Numbered from the stretch's first letter, positions 9,633 to 18,904 are shown. The stretch is 64,000 bases of DNA from Rothia terrae (GCF_012396615.1 NZ_JAAXPV010000008.1:55082-119081); one strand, 5' to 3'. The notes: generated from the sequence alone by a model not told the origin. Made by a program: numbers and translations.

Positions 9633-9655
9633 GTGTACACATCTTGTCTGTACAC
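9633..9655. promoter_or_regulatory. Inverted repeat, possible operator
   Basis: GTGTACA (9633-9639) and TGTACAC (9649-9655) form a perfect 7-bp inverted repeat with a 9-base spacer, between the BMP terminator and the ATPase gene. Its size fits a dimeric repressor site, but no regulator gene is adjacent and it could be chance. Confidence 0.3.
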
Positions 9656-9671
9656 CTACATACGAAACAAA

Positions 9672-9702
9672 CCCGCAACCGGTGAAAACTACCGGTTGCG
9701 GG
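9672..9702 (-). terminator. Terminator or attenuator after the BMP lipoprotein gene
   Basis: CCCGCAACCGGT (9672-9683) pairs perfectly with ACCGGTTGCGGG (9691-9702); on the minus strand it is followed by TTTG TTTC. It sits 20 bases past the lipoprotein stop and before the ATPase gene. Placement after the binding-protein gene suggests it raises the ratio of binding protein to membrane subunits. Confidence 0.75.
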
Positions 9703-9721
9703 GAGATATGTTTATCAGCTG

Positions 9722-10819
9722 TTATGCCTTGGGCGAGCCTTCGGTCTCAACCTTGATTTCGCCGCTGATGATCTTGGTCTTGATGTCGTCAAGAGCGGTC
9801 TTGGTTTCTTCTGAAACCTGATCGTCAAAGTTGTGGAAGGGAGCCAGGGTAACGCCACCGTTTTCGAGGGTACCGATGTAGGGCTCGTTGGTGAAGTTGC
9901 CTGCAGCGTCCTGCTTGAAGGTATCAAGCACAGCTTCCTTCATCAGCTTCTGCACTGAAGTAAGGATGATGTCCTGGTAGTCAGGGTTGGTTTCGAAACC
10001 GTCTGAGTCAACCCAAACCACTGATGCGGGCTTATCTGAATGTGAGGAGTTGTATTCCTTCACAGCTTCGAGAGTACCGCCACCCACAGGGCCAGCTACG
10101 GGCATGATGATGTCAGCCCCCTCTGAGAGGAAGTTCTGGGTGTTGGTCTTGCCCTTTGCCTGGTCTTCGAAGTCACCGGTGAAGGTACCGCTCTTTGACT
10201 TGGTGTCCCAGCCAAGAACCTTGACGTCCTTATTGTTCTGCTGGTTGTAGTACTCCACGCCCTGAGCAAAACCGTCCATGAAGATGGTAACGGTCGGGAA
10301 GTTCTGACCACCGTAGGTTGCTACCTTGCCGGTCTTGGTCTGAGCTGCGGCCAGGTAACCTGCCTGGAATGCTGCCTGAGCGGTGTCGTATACAATCGGG
10401 CGAACGTTATCTGCCTGGATGGAGTTGTCGTCAACAATTGCGAAGTGGCTATCGGGGTTAGCTGCTGCTGCTTCCTTAGTAGCATCTGCCAAACCGAAGC
10501 CAACGGTAACGGTCAGGTTGCAACCCTGCTGAACCATGGAGTTCAGGTTGGGGCCGTAATCGGTTTCTGAGGTTGATTCAGCTTCTCCAACCTGCATGCC
10601 GAGCTCTTCCTCAGCGGCCTTCAGACCATCGTGGGTGTTCTGGTTGAATGACTTATCGTCAAAGCCACCAAAGTCAGAAACCATGCAACCCTTGTAGTCG
10701 CTGTTTTCGCCGGACGAGCTTGAGTTCTCTTCAGGTGCAGCGCCGCAACCGGCGAGAAGAAGTGCTGAGATGCCGAGAACTGAGCCTGCGCTTGCCATGT
10801 GCTTGCGTGAGAATGCCAT
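9722..10819 (-). CDS. BMP-family nucleoside-binding lipoprotein
   Basis: Extracytoplasmic solute-binding protein for the nucleoside ABC importer, family Bmp/Med (BmpA, PnrA, RnsA). 365 residues. The signal peptide ends in a lipobox, LLAGC, with lipidated Cys near residue 24, followed by a Ser/Glu linker. The fold starts MVSDFGGFDDKSFNQN, a diagnostic BMP segment (D-x-G-G-x-D-D-x-S-F-N), and includes GFGLADATKEAA and IMPVAGPVGGGT. GAAGGGATCCCC provides the ribosome site. It is first in a transcription unit followed by the ATPase and two permeases, and its terminator lies at 9672-9702. Nucleoside specificity is inferred from family and context. Confidence 0.94.
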   Translation of the reverse strand: MAFSRKHMASAGSVLGISALLLAGCGAAPEENSSSSGENSDYKGCMVSDFGGFDDKSFNQNTHDGLKAAEEELGMQVGEAESTSETDYGPNLNSMVQQGCNLTVTVGFGLADATKEAAAANPDSHFAIVDDNSIQADNVRPIVYDTAQAAFQAGYLAAAQTKTGKVATYGGQNFPTVTIFMDGFAQGVEYYNQQNNKDVKVLGWDTKSKSGTFTGDFEDQAKGKTNTQNFLSEGADIIMPVAGPVGGGTLEAVKEYNSSHSDKPASVVWVDSDGFETNPDYQDIILTSVQKLMKEAVLDTFKQDAAGNFTNEPYIGTLENGGVTLAPFHNFDDQVSEETKTALDDIKTKIISGEIKVETEGSPKA

Positions 10820-11101
10820 GGGGATCCCTTCAAAAGATCAGGATCTGAGGGTCAATAAGCTGTGTGTGCTTTATAAAAGGTAAGACCATCAGGATTGAGC
10901 AATACAGAACACATTCTAATAGCTTTTTCAGCACTGAGCGAAATTTTTAGAGGTTGTTCCTATCTTCGACACAAAGTTCCTCCGCGCACTTTTAAAGCAC
11001 CTACCCACAACCCTTAAGACCGCGTTTTGTTACTTTGAAGTAATAGTAAATAGCAGACAATACGATGCGTACTCTTATGGGGCTAAGCTACCGGGCAGGT
11101 A
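10820..11101. other. Promoter region of the BMP gene; no gene seen
   Basis: 282 bases without a credible ORF. On the minus strand a TAGAAT hexamer near 10915-10920 could be the -10 of the lipoprotein gene, giving a 5' leader of about 90 bases; the -35 is poor. A 14-bp palindrome, TTACTT-TG-AAGTAA, at 11030-11043 could bind a GntR-like dimer. Neither is proven. Confidence 0.35.
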
Positions 11102-12328
11102 TTACTGCGCACTAGAAAGATGCCAGCGAATTACACGCAAAGCAGTAGAGGTCATCACGCGCACGCCCACACCAATAGCGTCCTCCTGAGGATTATAATC
11201 ACCCTGGTGCAAATCAAAAGTCTCACCACCTGGAGCACGAGTACCCAAGCGAATCATAGTGCCGGGAACCTCTTGCAGCATCCATGAGAAGTCTTCACCG
11301 CCCATTGATTGTTCAACGAGGACCACGCAGTCCTCCCCCAGCTCAGCTCGCGCCGCGTTTTCAATCAGAGCGGTTTCATCTTCGGTGTTTACCACAGGCG
11401 GCACACCGCGTTCGTGTTCCAAATCGACGGTAACTCCATAAGGAGTAGCAACTTGTTCCACTACATCGTCAAGAATCTGTCCCGCCTTGTACCAGGCGTC
11501 GGCATCCAAACAGCGCATGGTGCCAGCCAACATACCGGTAGAAGGAATAGCGTTAGAGGCCACACCAGCCTCAATTTGCCCCCAAACCACGAGGACGCCG
11601 GAGCGAACATCAGTCAATCGAGAAAGTACTGCCGGCACGTTAATAGCAATCTGGCTCATCGCGTAAATCAAATCTTCGGTCAGGTGCGGACGCGAAGTAT
11701 GACCCCCGTGACCGCTGAGATTAATGCGGACGGTGTCAGAAGCCGACGTAATCGCGCCGATGCGAGTACCAATCTTGCCGACATCCACCTTAGGTTCGCA
11801 GTGCAGGGCAAAAGCACGCGGCACGTCCTTGAGCCATCCTGCTTCAATGACGCGCAGGGCACCACCTGGCTGCTGCTCTTCAGCAGGCTGGAAAATCACC
11901 CGAATAGTGCATCCCAAAGGCTTGTCATCATTAATTTTCGCAAGACCAAGCGCAACACCGAGCATAACAGTGAGGTGGATATCGTGACCGCACGCGTGCA
12001 TCACATTAGCTGTTTGCGATGAGCATTCCAAACCTGTCTGCTCCTGCACAGGCAACGCATCAATATCAGCACGGAAAGCCGCTGCCGCAGGACCTTCACC
12101 GATATCAACGCGCAGACCGGTCGTTCCGGGCAACGCAACAGGTTCTAGCCCGGCTTGACGCAGACGTTCCGCCAGCTTCTCGGTAGTCCGAAACTCCTGA
12201 AAAGACAGCTCAGGGTGCGCATGAACATCACGACGGAACTCAATAAGCTCCGGCAGAAACTCTTCCACCAGGTTTCCCACCGAGGGAACTTTGCCGGACA
12301 ACTGTGACTCTGCGAATGATGAAACCAT
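11102..12328 (-). CDS. M20-family amidohydrolase
   Basis: Zinc-dependent hydrolase of N-acyl or amide-linked amino acids, like hippurate hydrolase, AbgA/B or IAA-amino-acid hydrolases; the substrate cannot be fixed. 408 residues. The metal site is visible: HACGHDIH near residue 110, FQPAEEQQPGG near 150, LHCEPKVDVG near 180, GHGGHTSRPH in the lid domain near 210, and QSMGGEDFSWML near 350. The N terminus contains RRDVHAHPELSFQE, the family hallmark. No Shine-Dalgarno site precedes the ATG; TATCCT lies six bases upstream (12335-12340), so the mRNA is probably leaderless. It stands alone between the nucleoside island and sdhCDAB. Confidence 0.9.
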   Translation of the reverse strand: MVSSFAESQLSGKVPSVGNLVEEFLPELIEFRRDVHAHPELSFQEFRTTEKLAERLRQAGLEPVALPGTTGLRVDIGEGPAAAAFRADIDALPVQEQTGLECSSQTANVMHACGHDIHLTVMLGVALGLAKINDDKPLGCTIRVIFQPAEEQQPGGALRVIEAGWLKDVPRAFALHCEPKVDVGKIGTRIGAITSASDTVRINLSGHGGHTSRPHLTEDLIYAMSQIAINVPAVLSRLTDVRSGVLVVWGQIEAGVASNAIPSTGMLAGTMRCLDADAWYKAGQILDDVVEQVATPYGVTVDLEHERGVPPVVNTEDETALIENAARAELGEDCVVLVEQSMGGEDFSWMLQEVPGTMIRLGTRAPGGETFDLHQGDYNPQEDAIGVGVRVMTSTALRVIRWHLSSAQ

Positions 12329-12334
12329 ATTTCA

Positions 12335-12340
12335 AGGATA
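12335..12340 (-). promoter_or_regulatory. Putative -10 element, leaderless transcript
   Basis: TATCCT ends six bases before the amidohydrolase ATG at 12328, placing the expected transcription start at or next to the A of the start codon; there is no purine-rich ribosome site between. Confidence 0.5.
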
Positions 12341-12514
12341 GTGCGAGTTCGCGTTAGCGTCATTTTCGTGTCTGGGAGTGACGATTCCACCCGCTTGTTA
12401 CGAATTATGACGTTCATATCCCGAATGGAACACAGGTGCACTTTCAATAGCCCTGCACCTGATGTTTACTGCGGGAGCTGACAAGAATCATCCGGAACGC
12501 CGCTGAGACGCGCA

Positions 12515-12549
12515 AAAGGCGGAGTCACTTCTTCAGTGACTCCGCCTTT
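12515..12549 (-). terminator. Terminator of the sdhCDAB operon
   Basis: A perfect 15-bp stem: AAAGGCGGAGTCACT (12515-12529) with AGTGACTCCGCCTTT (12535-12549), 5-base loop, followed on the minus strand by a short T run. It is 16 bases past the sdhB stop. Confidence 0.85.
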
Positions 12550-12565
12550 ATAGAGACTCGATTCC

Positions 12566-13363
12566 TTAGAGTGATCGAGCGATAATTGCCTGCTTTACCT
12601 CGGCAATAGCCTTAGTAATCTGGATGCCGCGGGGGCATGCCTCGGTACAGTTGAAGGTGGTACGGCAACGCCACACGCCTTCTTTATCGTTGAGAATCTC
12701 AAGACGCATATCGCCAGCATCATCTCGTGAATCAAAGATAAAGCGGTGCGCGTTCACGATTGCTGCCGGACCAAAGTACTGACCGTCAGTCCAGAAAACG
12801 GGGCATGATGAGGTACACGCAGCGCACAAAATGCACTTGGTGGTGTCGTCAAAACGCTCGCGGTCTTCTACCGACTGGTAGCGCTCACGTTCAGGCTCAT
12901 GTCCATCGTTCATCAAGAAGGGCATTACCTCGCGGTAAGCCTGGAAGAAGGGCTCCATGTCAACGATGAGGTCCTTCTCGCAGGGCAGACCCTTAATAGC
13001 CTCAACAGTGATCGGCTTGGTGAGATCCAAGTCTTTGAGCAAGGTCTTGCATGCCAAACGGTTGCGGCCGTTAATACGCATAGCGTCTGAACCACAAATA
13101 CCGTGCGCGCATGAGCGGCGGAATGACAGCGAACCGTCAATCTCCCACTTCACCTTATGCAAGGCATCCAGCACGCGGTCAGTGCCGAACATGGTCAGCT
13201 TAAATTCATCCCAGTGAGCTTCTTCTGAAATCTCAGGGCTGTAACGACGAACCTGAAGGGTGATGTCGTAGGTAGGAATAGCGTCAGCGCCGCCTGCCTC
13301 AGACTTCAGTTCAACCTTTGATGCCGGTTCGTTGAGTTCTTCAGTAGCTTTTTGACTAGCCAT
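12566..13363 (-). CDS. sdhB: Succinate dehydrogenase iron-sulfur subunit
   Basis: Carries electrons from the FAD subunit to the quinone site in respiratory complex II. 265 residues from the ATG at 13363; a longer reading frame upstream overlaps sdhA and is not real. The [2Fe-2S] ligands are in CAHGICGSDAM, with the fourth Cys in RLACKTL; the [4Fe-4S]/[3Fe-4S] ligands are in CILCAACTSSCP and CTEACPRGI. The N-terminal 35 residues are an Ala/Glu-rich extension. It starts one base after the sdhA stop and is last in the operon sdhC-sdhD-sdhA-sdhB, followed by a strong terminator. Confidence 0.97.
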   Translation of the reverse strand: MASQKATEELNEPASKVELKSEAGGADAIPTYDITLQVRRYSPEISEEAHWDEFKLTMFGTDRVLDALHKVKWEIDGSLSFRRSCAHGICGSDAMRINGRNRLACKTLLKDLDLTKPITVEAIKGLPCEKDLIVDMEPFFQAYREVMPFLMNDGHEPERERYQSVEDRERFDDTTKCILCAACTSSCPVFWTDGQYFGPAAIVNAHRFIFDSRDDAGDMRLEILNDKEGVWRCRTTFNCTEACPRGIQITKAIAEVKQAIIARSL

Positions 13364-13364
13364 T

Positions 13365-15128
13365 TTAGTACTTACGCTCCATCGGCTCGTAGCGGGTAAA
13401 GATAACAGGCTTGGTATCGAAACGCAGGCCAGCGATTGATTCAGTTTCAGCCTCGGGGTCAAGGTAGACCATGGAATGCTTCATGAACTTCTCATCATCG
13501 CGGTTGGGGAAGTCCTCGCGGAAGTGACCACCGCGTGACTCCTGACGGTGCAGTGCAGCAACTGACATCACCTTTGCCAGCTCGAGCAAGAAGCCAAGCT
13601 CAACAGCCTCAAGAAGGTCAAGGTTAAAGCGCTTGCCCTTGTCCTGAACTGAGATGTTCTTGTAACGCTCTTCGAGGTTAGCAATAACATTCAGCGCGTT
13701 CTTGATGGTGTCAGCAGTACGGAACACCTGCATATCCGTATCCATGACGTCCTGCAGTTCCTTGCGAATAGCGCCGACCTTTTCGGTGCCGGTGCCATCG
13801 CGAAGCATACCCAGCAACTCGAGAGTGCGGTTAGCCGCATCCTCAGGAATAGGCAAGAAATCTGCGGTCTGCGCGTACTCAGCAGCTGAAATACCTGCGC
13901 GCTTACCGAAAACGTTGATATCAAGCAGTGAGTTGGTACCCAAACGGTTTGAGCCGTGAACAGACACACAAGCTACCTCGCCAGCTGCATACAGACCGGG
14001 GATGGTTTCTTCTGAGTTTGCGTAAACTTCAGCTTCGATGTTGGTGGGAATACCGCCCATTGCGTAGTGCGCAGTCGGGAACACCGGAACGGGCTCGGTG
14101 TAGGGCTCAACACCCAGGTAAGTACGAGCGAACTCGGTAATATCCGGAAGCTTCGCATCGATGTGAGCGGGCTCCAAGTGGGTGAGGTCAAGAAGAACGT
14201 AGTCCTTATTAGGACCGCAACCGCGTCCTTCGCGAACCTCATTAGCCATCGAACGAGCAACGATATCGCGAGGAGCCAAGTCCTTAATGGTCGGAGCGTA
14301 ACGCTCCATGAAGCGCTCACCCTCTGAGTTACGCAGAATACCGCCCTCACCGCGAGCAGCCTCAGACACCAGAATGCCCAGACCTGCAAGACCGGTCGGG
14401 TGGAACTGCACGAACTCCATGTCTTCCAAGGGAATACCGTTACGCAAAGCAATCGCCATGCCGTCACCGGTCAGAGTATGTGCGTTAGAGGTGGTCTTGA
14501 AGATCTTGCCACAGCCACCGGATGCGAAGACGATTGACTTGGCCTGGAAAACGTGAACATCGCCGGTTGCCAAATCATAGGAGACAACGCCAGCAGGACG
14601 CTTCTTGCCGTCTTCATCCTCAACCATAATCAGGTCAAGCACGTAGTACTCGTTGAAGAACTCAACGTTGTGCTTTACACAGTTCTGGTAAAGGGTCTGC
14701 AAAATCATGTGACCGGTACGGTCAGCTGCGTAGCATGCACGACGAACGGGTGCCTTACCGTGATCGCGAGTGTGACCACCAAAACGACGCTGGTCGATGC
14801 GTCCCTCGGGGGTACGGTTGAAGGGAAGACCCATCTTCTCAAGATCGAGAACCGCGTCGATAGCTTCTTTAGCCATAACCTCAGCGGCATCCTGGTCTAC
14901 CAGGTAGTCACCACCTTTAACGGTGTCAAAGGTGTGCCACTCCCAGTTATCTTCTTCAACATTCGCAAGAGCTGCACACATACCGCCCTGCGCCGCACCG
15001 GTGTGTGAACGGGTGGGGTAAAGCTTGGTAAGAACAGCAGTGCGAGCACGCTGACCTGACTCAATTGCCGCACGCATACCAGCGCCGCCTGCGCCGATAA
15101 TGACAACGTCGTACTTATGTACCTGCAT
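13365..15128 (-). CDS. sdhA: Succinate dehydrogenase flavoprotein subunit
   Basis: Oxidises succinate to fumarate in the citric acid cycle, with covalently bound FAD, at the inner face of the membrane. 587 residues, the normal length. Visible are the dinucleotide-binding start [14 protein letters not shown], the FAD-linking histidine region [10 protein letters not shown], the active-site [15 protein letters not shown], the HPTGL segment in QFHPTGLAG and the [12 protein letters not shown] motif near residue 395. The C terminus ends in ERKY. It follows sdhD by 39 bases and precedes sdhB by one base. The HPTGL and complete capping region argue for SdhA rather than L-aspartate oxidase. Confidence 0.97.
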   Translation of the reverse strand: MQVHKYDVVIIGAGGAGMRAAIESGQRARTAVLTKLYPTRSHTGAAQGGMCAALANVEEDNWEWHTFDTVKGGDYLVDQDAAEVMAKEAIDAVLDLEKMGLPFNRTPEGRIDQRRFGGHTRDHGKAPVRRACYAADRTGHMILQTLYQNCVKHNVEFFNEYYVLDLIMVEDEDGKKRPAGVVSYDLATGDVHVFQAKSIVFASGGCGKIFKTTSNAHTLTGDGMAIALRNGIPLEDMEFVQFHPTGLAGLGILVSEAARGEGGILRNSEGERFMERYAPTIKDLAPRDIVARSMANEVREGRGCGPNKDYVLLDLTHLEPAHIDAKLPDITEFARTYLGVEPYTEPVPVFPTAHYAMGGIPTNIEAEVYANSEETIPGLYAAGEVACVSVHGSNRLGTNSLLDINVFGKRAGISAAEYAQTADFLPIPEDAANRTLELLGMLRDGTGTEKVGAIRKELQDVMDTDMQVFRTADTIKNALNVIANLEERYKNISVQDKGKRFNLDLLEAVELGFLLELAKVMSVAALHRQESRGGHFREDFPNRDDEKFMKHSMVYLDPEAETESIAGLRFDTKPVIFTRYEPMERKY

Positions 15129-15167
15129 TGGAAAAATGCTTCTTTCTCTAAAACTTAGATGTAGCTA

Positions 15168-15653
15168 TTACGGAGCCGGGCAGAAAGACGGCAGCAACTC
15201 AGCTGCAGCACCGGTGGGGCAAGGATCAAAGGTGAAGATAACCAACGTGCCCACAAGAATGATGAACGCAGAAGCCAAGAACAAAATGACCTTCAAGAAG
15301 GCACGAGTCTTGTCTTTCTGTGCGTAGTCATCGATGATGGTGCGAATGCCGTTGGTGCCGTGCAACATTGCAAGCCACAGCAACAGCATGTCCCAAACCT
15401 GCCAGAAGGGGTTAGCGAGCTTACCGCCCACGAAACCGAAGTCAATGCGATGCACGCCCTCGCCCGTCATGAGGTTCACAAAGAGGTGACCGAAGATGAG
15501 GATAACGAGCGCAACGCCTGAAAGACGCATGAACAACCACGCAACCATCTCAAAGTTATTGCGCTTTGAGGACGAGCGGTTGTACTTAACACCCTGAACA
15601 ATGTTGTCGTTGCTACGGGGAGCTGCAACTTTAGCTTTCAAGGGAGTAGCCAT
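15168..15653 (-). CDS. sdhD: Succinate dehydrogenase membrane anchor subunit
   Basis: Anchors the SdhAB dimer to the membrane and helps form the quinone and haem site. 161 residues with three helices: LFMRLSGVALVILIFGHLFV, then VWDMLLLWLAMLHGTNGI, and VILFLASAFIILVGTLVIF. The motif RLSGVAL with GHL and the LHGTNGIR segment (haem-ligand region) are typical of actinobacterial SdhD. An N-terminal extension of about 45 residues is basic and probably cytoplasmic. It begins three bases after the sdhC stop. Confidence 0.9.
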   Translation of the reverse strand: MATPLKAKVAAPRSNDNIVQGVKYNRSSSKRNNFEMVAWLFMRLSGVALVILIFGHLFVNLMTGEGVHRIDFGFVGGKLANPFWQVWDMLLLWLAMLHGTNGIRTIIDDYAQKDKTRAFLKVILFLASAFIILVGTLVIFTFDPCPTGAAAELLPSFCPAP

Positions 15654-15656
15654 AGT

Positions 15657-16040
15657 TTAGTGACCTCCGAAAATGATAGGAAGGTGACGGAACAGGAAGC
15701 CTGCCATAGCGATTGCCCAGAGAATCAATACGCCCCACAACAGAGTCTTGTGGTTTTTGGTGCCACCGCTCCAGAAGTCAACGAGAATAATACGAATACC
15801 GTTGAAAGCGTGGTAAACGATAGCTGCCACGAGCGCCGCTTCACCAAGACCCATGATGGGGTTCTTGTAAATGCTCATCACTGCGTTGTATGCCTCGGGA
15901 GATACGCGAACCATCGCGGTATCCAGCACGTGGACCAACAAAAAGAAGAAAATCGCAATACCAGAGATGCGATGGGCTACCCACGACCACATGCCTTCAC
16001 GGCCGCGGTAGAGAGTGCCATTTTTGGGTGTATTCGGCAC
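15657..16040 (-). CDS. sdhC: Succinate dehydrogenase cytochrome b556 subunit
   Basis: Haem-binding membrane subunit of complex II. 127 residues with three helices. The hallmark HRISGIAIFFFLLVHVLD (residues about 19-36) contains the His/Arg/Ser residues of the SdhC quinone site, and YHAFNGIRIILVDF matches the second helix region with the haem-ligand His. Starts with GTG after a strong AGGAGG site eight bases upstream. First gene of sdhCDAB; the promoter must lie in the 303-base gap shared with divergent manC. Confidence 0.94.
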   Translation of the reverse strand: MPNTPKNGTLYRGREGMWSWVAHRISGIAIFFFLLVHVLDTAMVRVSPEAYNAVMSIYKNPIMGLGEAALVAAIVYHAFNGIRIILVDFWSGGTKNHKTLLWGVLILWAIAMAGFLFRHLPIIFGGH

Positions 16041-16343
16041 TGAATAACCTCCTGCGCGCTAATAACTGCGAGTGATCATCTATATATTTTTAGATTCGCA
16101 CGGCGCAGTTAATCATTGAGTGTTGTTCTTCTTCACAGGTTACCAGCATCACGCGATGTTAAATGACAATATGTCAGCGCCCTAGAGCCCTGAGATTACG
16201 GCATATTTTTATTTCCTTAATGCCTTTTTGACCGCTATATAAGGGTTCTAGTCAGTTGCACCTGTAAGTAATGTGAGAAGTATCTGCGCAAAATACTTCT
16301 TTATTCATGTCATTTATGACAAACAATAGGTATTCTTTAGACG
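16041..16343. other. Divergent promoter region between sdhC and manC
   Basis: 303 bases, AT-rich, no credible ORF. An 8-bp inverted repeat, TAACTGCG (16063-16070) and CGCAGTTA (about 16104-16111), encloses the TATATA-rich segment just upstream of sdhC, where the sdh promoter is expected. No known operator was recognised. Confidence 0.4.
16331..16336 (+). promoter_or_regulatory. Putative -10 element of manC, leaderless
   Basis: TATTCT is followed by seven bases and then the manC ATG at 16344; no ribosome site is present, which fits an mRNA that begins at the start codon. Confidence 0.55.
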
Positions 16344-17453
16344 ATGAAAACTCCGATTGAACGCTTTTACCCGCTCATTCCCGCTGGTGGCGTAGGCTCC
16401 CGACTCTGGCCGCTCTCACGCGCCACTGCCCCGAAGTTCCTACTCAACCTTACCGGTGGTGAAGAGTCACTCCTGCGTTCGACATACGACCGCCTCACCT
16501 CGCTGTGTAACGGTCCAGTTATGGTGGTTACCGGAGTAGCCCACGCCAACCGCGTGACGCAGCAACTGAGCGAACTACGCGCATCCGACCTTGTCCTTGA
16601 GCCTTCACCTCGCGACTCAGCGGCTGCAATTGGCCTTGCCTGCGCTATTATTTTTGAACGCGACCAGGACGCTATTATCGGCTCTTTCGCGGCTGACCAT
16701 GTGATTGAACCCGTTGCAGAGTTCCACAAGGTAGTCACCGAGGCCGTCAACACTGCAGCAACCGGCAAGATTGTCACTATTGGTATCACCCCAACCGAGC
16801 CCTCCACCGCGTTTGGCTACATCAAGGCAACAGAGTCGTTGCACCTTGAGGACGCGCCTAACGCTATGTCGGTTGATGAGTTTGTAGAAAAGCCCGACGC
16901 TGATACCGCCAGCCAGTACCTGGCTACCGGGGACTACACCTGGAACGCTGGAATGTTCGTGGCACCGGCATCCCTCATGCTGGAGCACCTCAAAAATAAT
17001 GAGCCGGAGCTGTACGCCGGCGTCACCGCGATTGCAAAAGCATGGGACACCCCCGAGCGTGACGAAATCATGAACAACCTGTGGGAAACTCTGCCTAAAA
17101 CCGCCATTGACTATGCGGTTGCCGAACCCGCCGCAGCAGCAGGTGCGGTGGCTATGGTTCCCGGCTCATTCAGCTGGGATGATGTGGGAGACTTCGACGC
17201 GGTTGCCCGCCTCAACCTTGAAAAAACCGATGATGGCCTGTTTGTTCTCGGCGATGAGCATCAGGTACTAGATCAGAAATCCACCGGCATCGTGGTTAGC
17301 GGAACCGACCGCAAGATTGCAGTGATCGGCATGGACGATGTTGTGGTAGTTGATACTCCCGACGCTCTGCTTGTTACCACCCGAGCGCAAGCTCAGAAGG
17401 TAAAAAGCACCGTTGCTGAGCTCAAAGATCAGGGACTTCAAGAACTTTTGTAG
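16344..17453 (+). CDS. manC: Mannose-1-phosphate guanylyltransferase
   Basis: Makes GDP-mannose from mannose-1-phosphate and GTP, the donor for cell-envelope mannosylation (lipomannan, glycoproteins, polyprenol-phosphate mannose). 369 residues, the actinobacterial single-domain type without the C-terminal isomerase half of E. coli ManC fusions. The nucleotide-binding motif GGVGSRLWPLSR lies at residues about 13-24, a catalytic Lys follows in APKFLL, and FVEKPD and TWNAGMFV are the sugar-phosphate motifs. No Shine-Dalgarno; probably leaderless (see 16331-16336). Monocistronic, ended by the terminator at 17474-17507. Confidence 0.95.
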   Translation: MKTPIERFYPLIPAGGVGSRLWPLSRATAPKFLLNLTGGEESLLRSTYDRLTSLCNGPVMVVTGVAHANRVTQQLSELRASDLVLEPSPRDSAAAIGLACAIIFERDQDAIIGSFAADHVIEPVAEFHKVVTEAVNTAATGKIVTIGITPTEPSTAFGYIKATESLHLEDAPNAMSVDEFVEKPDADTASQYLATGDYTWNAGMFVAPASLMLEHLKNNEPELYAGVTAIAKAWDTPERDEIMNNLWETLPKTAIDYAVAEPAAAAGAVAMVPGSFSWDDVGDFDAVARLNLEKTDDGLFVLGDEHQVLDQKSTGIVVSGTDRKIAVIGMDDVVVVDTPDALLVTTRAQAQKVKSTVAELKDQGLQELL

Positions 17454-17473
17454 GAACGTTTTCCTCTCCAGAA

Positions 17474-17507
17474 AAGGCAGGGCACTCATGTTCTGCCTTT
17501 TCTTATA
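17474..17507 (+). terminator. Terminator of manC
   Basis: AAAAGGCAG pairs with CTGCCTTTT around a 12-base loop, followed by CTTATACC. The stem is short but A/T flanked, 20 bases past the manC stop. Confidence 0.7.
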
Positions 17508-17519
17508 CCTTTAGTGTGC

Positions 17520-17534
17520 AAATGATTCTCATTT
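17520..17534 (+). promoter_or_regulatory. Zur/Fur-like operator in front of the AztD-like gene
   Basis: AAATGA-TTC-TCATTT is a perfect inverted repeat and matches the core of actinobacterial Zur boxes (AATGATNNTCATT type). It lies just upstream of a TAGTCT hexamer (17539-17544) seven bases before the ATG at 17552, so a bound repressor would cover the promoter. Zur rather than Fur is inferred from the zinc-chaperone type of the product. Confidence 0.65.
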
Positions 17535-17551
17535 AAGTTAGTCTGGTGTTC

Positions 17552-18904
17552 ATGAAAAGCACACGTTCCTCCCTCCTGACAGTGACCGGCATTGCAGGCA
17601 TCCTCCTACTCTCAGCCTGCGGCGGTCAAAGCTCACCAACCGCAGACGCGTCATCAACCTCAGCCAGCGCATCTGCCTCTTCACCAGCATCAGATTCATC
17701 AGAAGAAACCGAGGTCTCAACCCCGACCACTCGCGTAGCACTCAGCTACGACGGCGGCATCATGATCGTTGACGGACGCACCATGGAAATGGTCGATACC
17801 GTCGAAAAAGACGGCTTCCTTCGCCTGAGCCAGGCCGGTGACAACCGTCACCTCGCCGTCGCAAACGGCAACAGCTACAGTCTGCTCGACATGGGCCACT
17901 GGGGCCAGGCACACGGCGACCACTCACACTACTACTCAGCAAAGCCCACCCTCAGCGACTGGATCTGGGACTCAGAGGAAACCAGCCACGTCATCTCTGA
18001 CAACGGCAAGACCGCTTTCTTCTCAGACGGCTCAGGCTCCTTTGAGGTTGTAGATCCCCTGACGCTGACCGGCGATGACAAGAAAACCGCCGCTAAAGAC
18101 TCCATCGAAACCAAGACCGTCACCCTTCCCGAACCTCACCACGGTTTCGCAATTCCGCTGCCTGATGATCAGTACATGGTTGCAGTGGGTAACGAAGACC
18201 AGCGCACCGGCGCCGCAATTGTTGACGAAAATGGCAAAACGGTCACCAAAAACAATCAGTGCCCCGGCGTCCACGGTGAGGCAATAGTTGCAAACAATAC
18301 CTTCACCGTTGGCTGTGAAGATGGCGTACTGATATACAAGAACGGTGAGTTTACCAAGGTTCAGGCAGAAGAGTCATACGCGCGTTTGGGTAACCAGGCT
18401 GGTTCGCACGACTCCCCCATCGTTCTGGCTGACTACAAGACTGACAAGGAAGCTGAACTCGAACGTCCCGAGCAGTTCTCACTGGTCAACACCGAGACCG
18501 ACAGCATCCAGAAAGTACAGCTGCCCGAAGGCGTCAGCTACACCTTCCGCTCCATTGCGCGCGGCCCTGAAGGCGAAGCCCTGTTGCTCACCACCGATGG
18601 CAAGCTCCGCGCTTACGACGAAGAAACCGGTGAAGAACTAGCAAGCGTTGACCTCATGAACTCGTGGACCGAGTCAGAGGTATGGCAGGAACCCCGCCCC
18701 GCAATCTGGGTACAGGATGACACAGCATACGTAACCGACCCCGCCACCAAGAAGCTCCACGCGGTATCACTTGCCAATATCGCTAACGGTTCAATGGAAG
18801 ACTTCGCACAGCTCGAACTGCCCGAAACTCCCAACGAAATCAACGGCGTGAGCGCCCGCGACGGTGTAGCTCCCGAAGCTGAAGGCGATGAACACGACCA
18901 CTAG
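17552..18904 (+). CDS. AztD-like zinc metallochaperone lipoprotein
   Basis: 450 residues. The signal peptide ends in the lipobox LLSAC (Cys near residue 24), then a Ser/Ala/Thr linker, then a beta-propeller-like domain. The His/Asp-rich loop GHWGQAHGDHSHYY around residue 115, PEPHHGFAIPL around 190, an NQCPGVHGE segment and a C-terminal DEHDH are the metal-binding features of the AztD family, which hands zinc to an ABC transporter solute-binding protein. No aztABC genes are adjacent, so the partner must lie elsewhere. The Zur-like box at 17520-17534 covers the promoter. A GTG two codons upstream is possible, but the ATG fits a leaderless transcript. Ended by a perfect hairpin at 18936-18977. 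Confidence 0.8.
   Translation: MKSTRSSLLTVTGIAGILLLSACGGQSSPTADASSTSASASASSPASDSSEETEVSTPTTRVALSYDGGIMIVDGRTMEMVDTVEKDGFLRLSQAGDNRHLAVANGNSYSLLDMGHWGQAHGDHSHYYSAKPTLSDWIWDSEETSHVISDNGKTAFFSDGSGSFEVVDPLTLTGDDKKTAAKDSIETKTVTLPEPHHGFAIPLPDDQYMVAVGNEDQRTGAAIVDENGKTVTKNNQCPGVHGEAIVANNTFTVGCEDGVLIYKNGEFTKVQAEESYARLGNQAGSHDSPIVLADYKTDKEAELERPEQFSLVNTETDSIQKVQLPEGVSYTFRSIARGPEGEALLLTTDGKLRAYDEETGEELASVDLMNSWTESEVWQEPRPAIWVQDDTAYVTDPATKKLHAVSLANIANGSMEDFAQLELPETPNEINGVSARDGVAPEAEGDEHDH

Noticed and set aside
11309..12022. 237-residue plus-strand ORF
   Set aside because: Antisense to the M20 amidohydrolase with all its metal motifs; shadow.
13364..13462. N-terminal extension of SdhB
   Set aside because: Overlaps the conserved end of sdhA in another frame; ATG 13363 fits family length.
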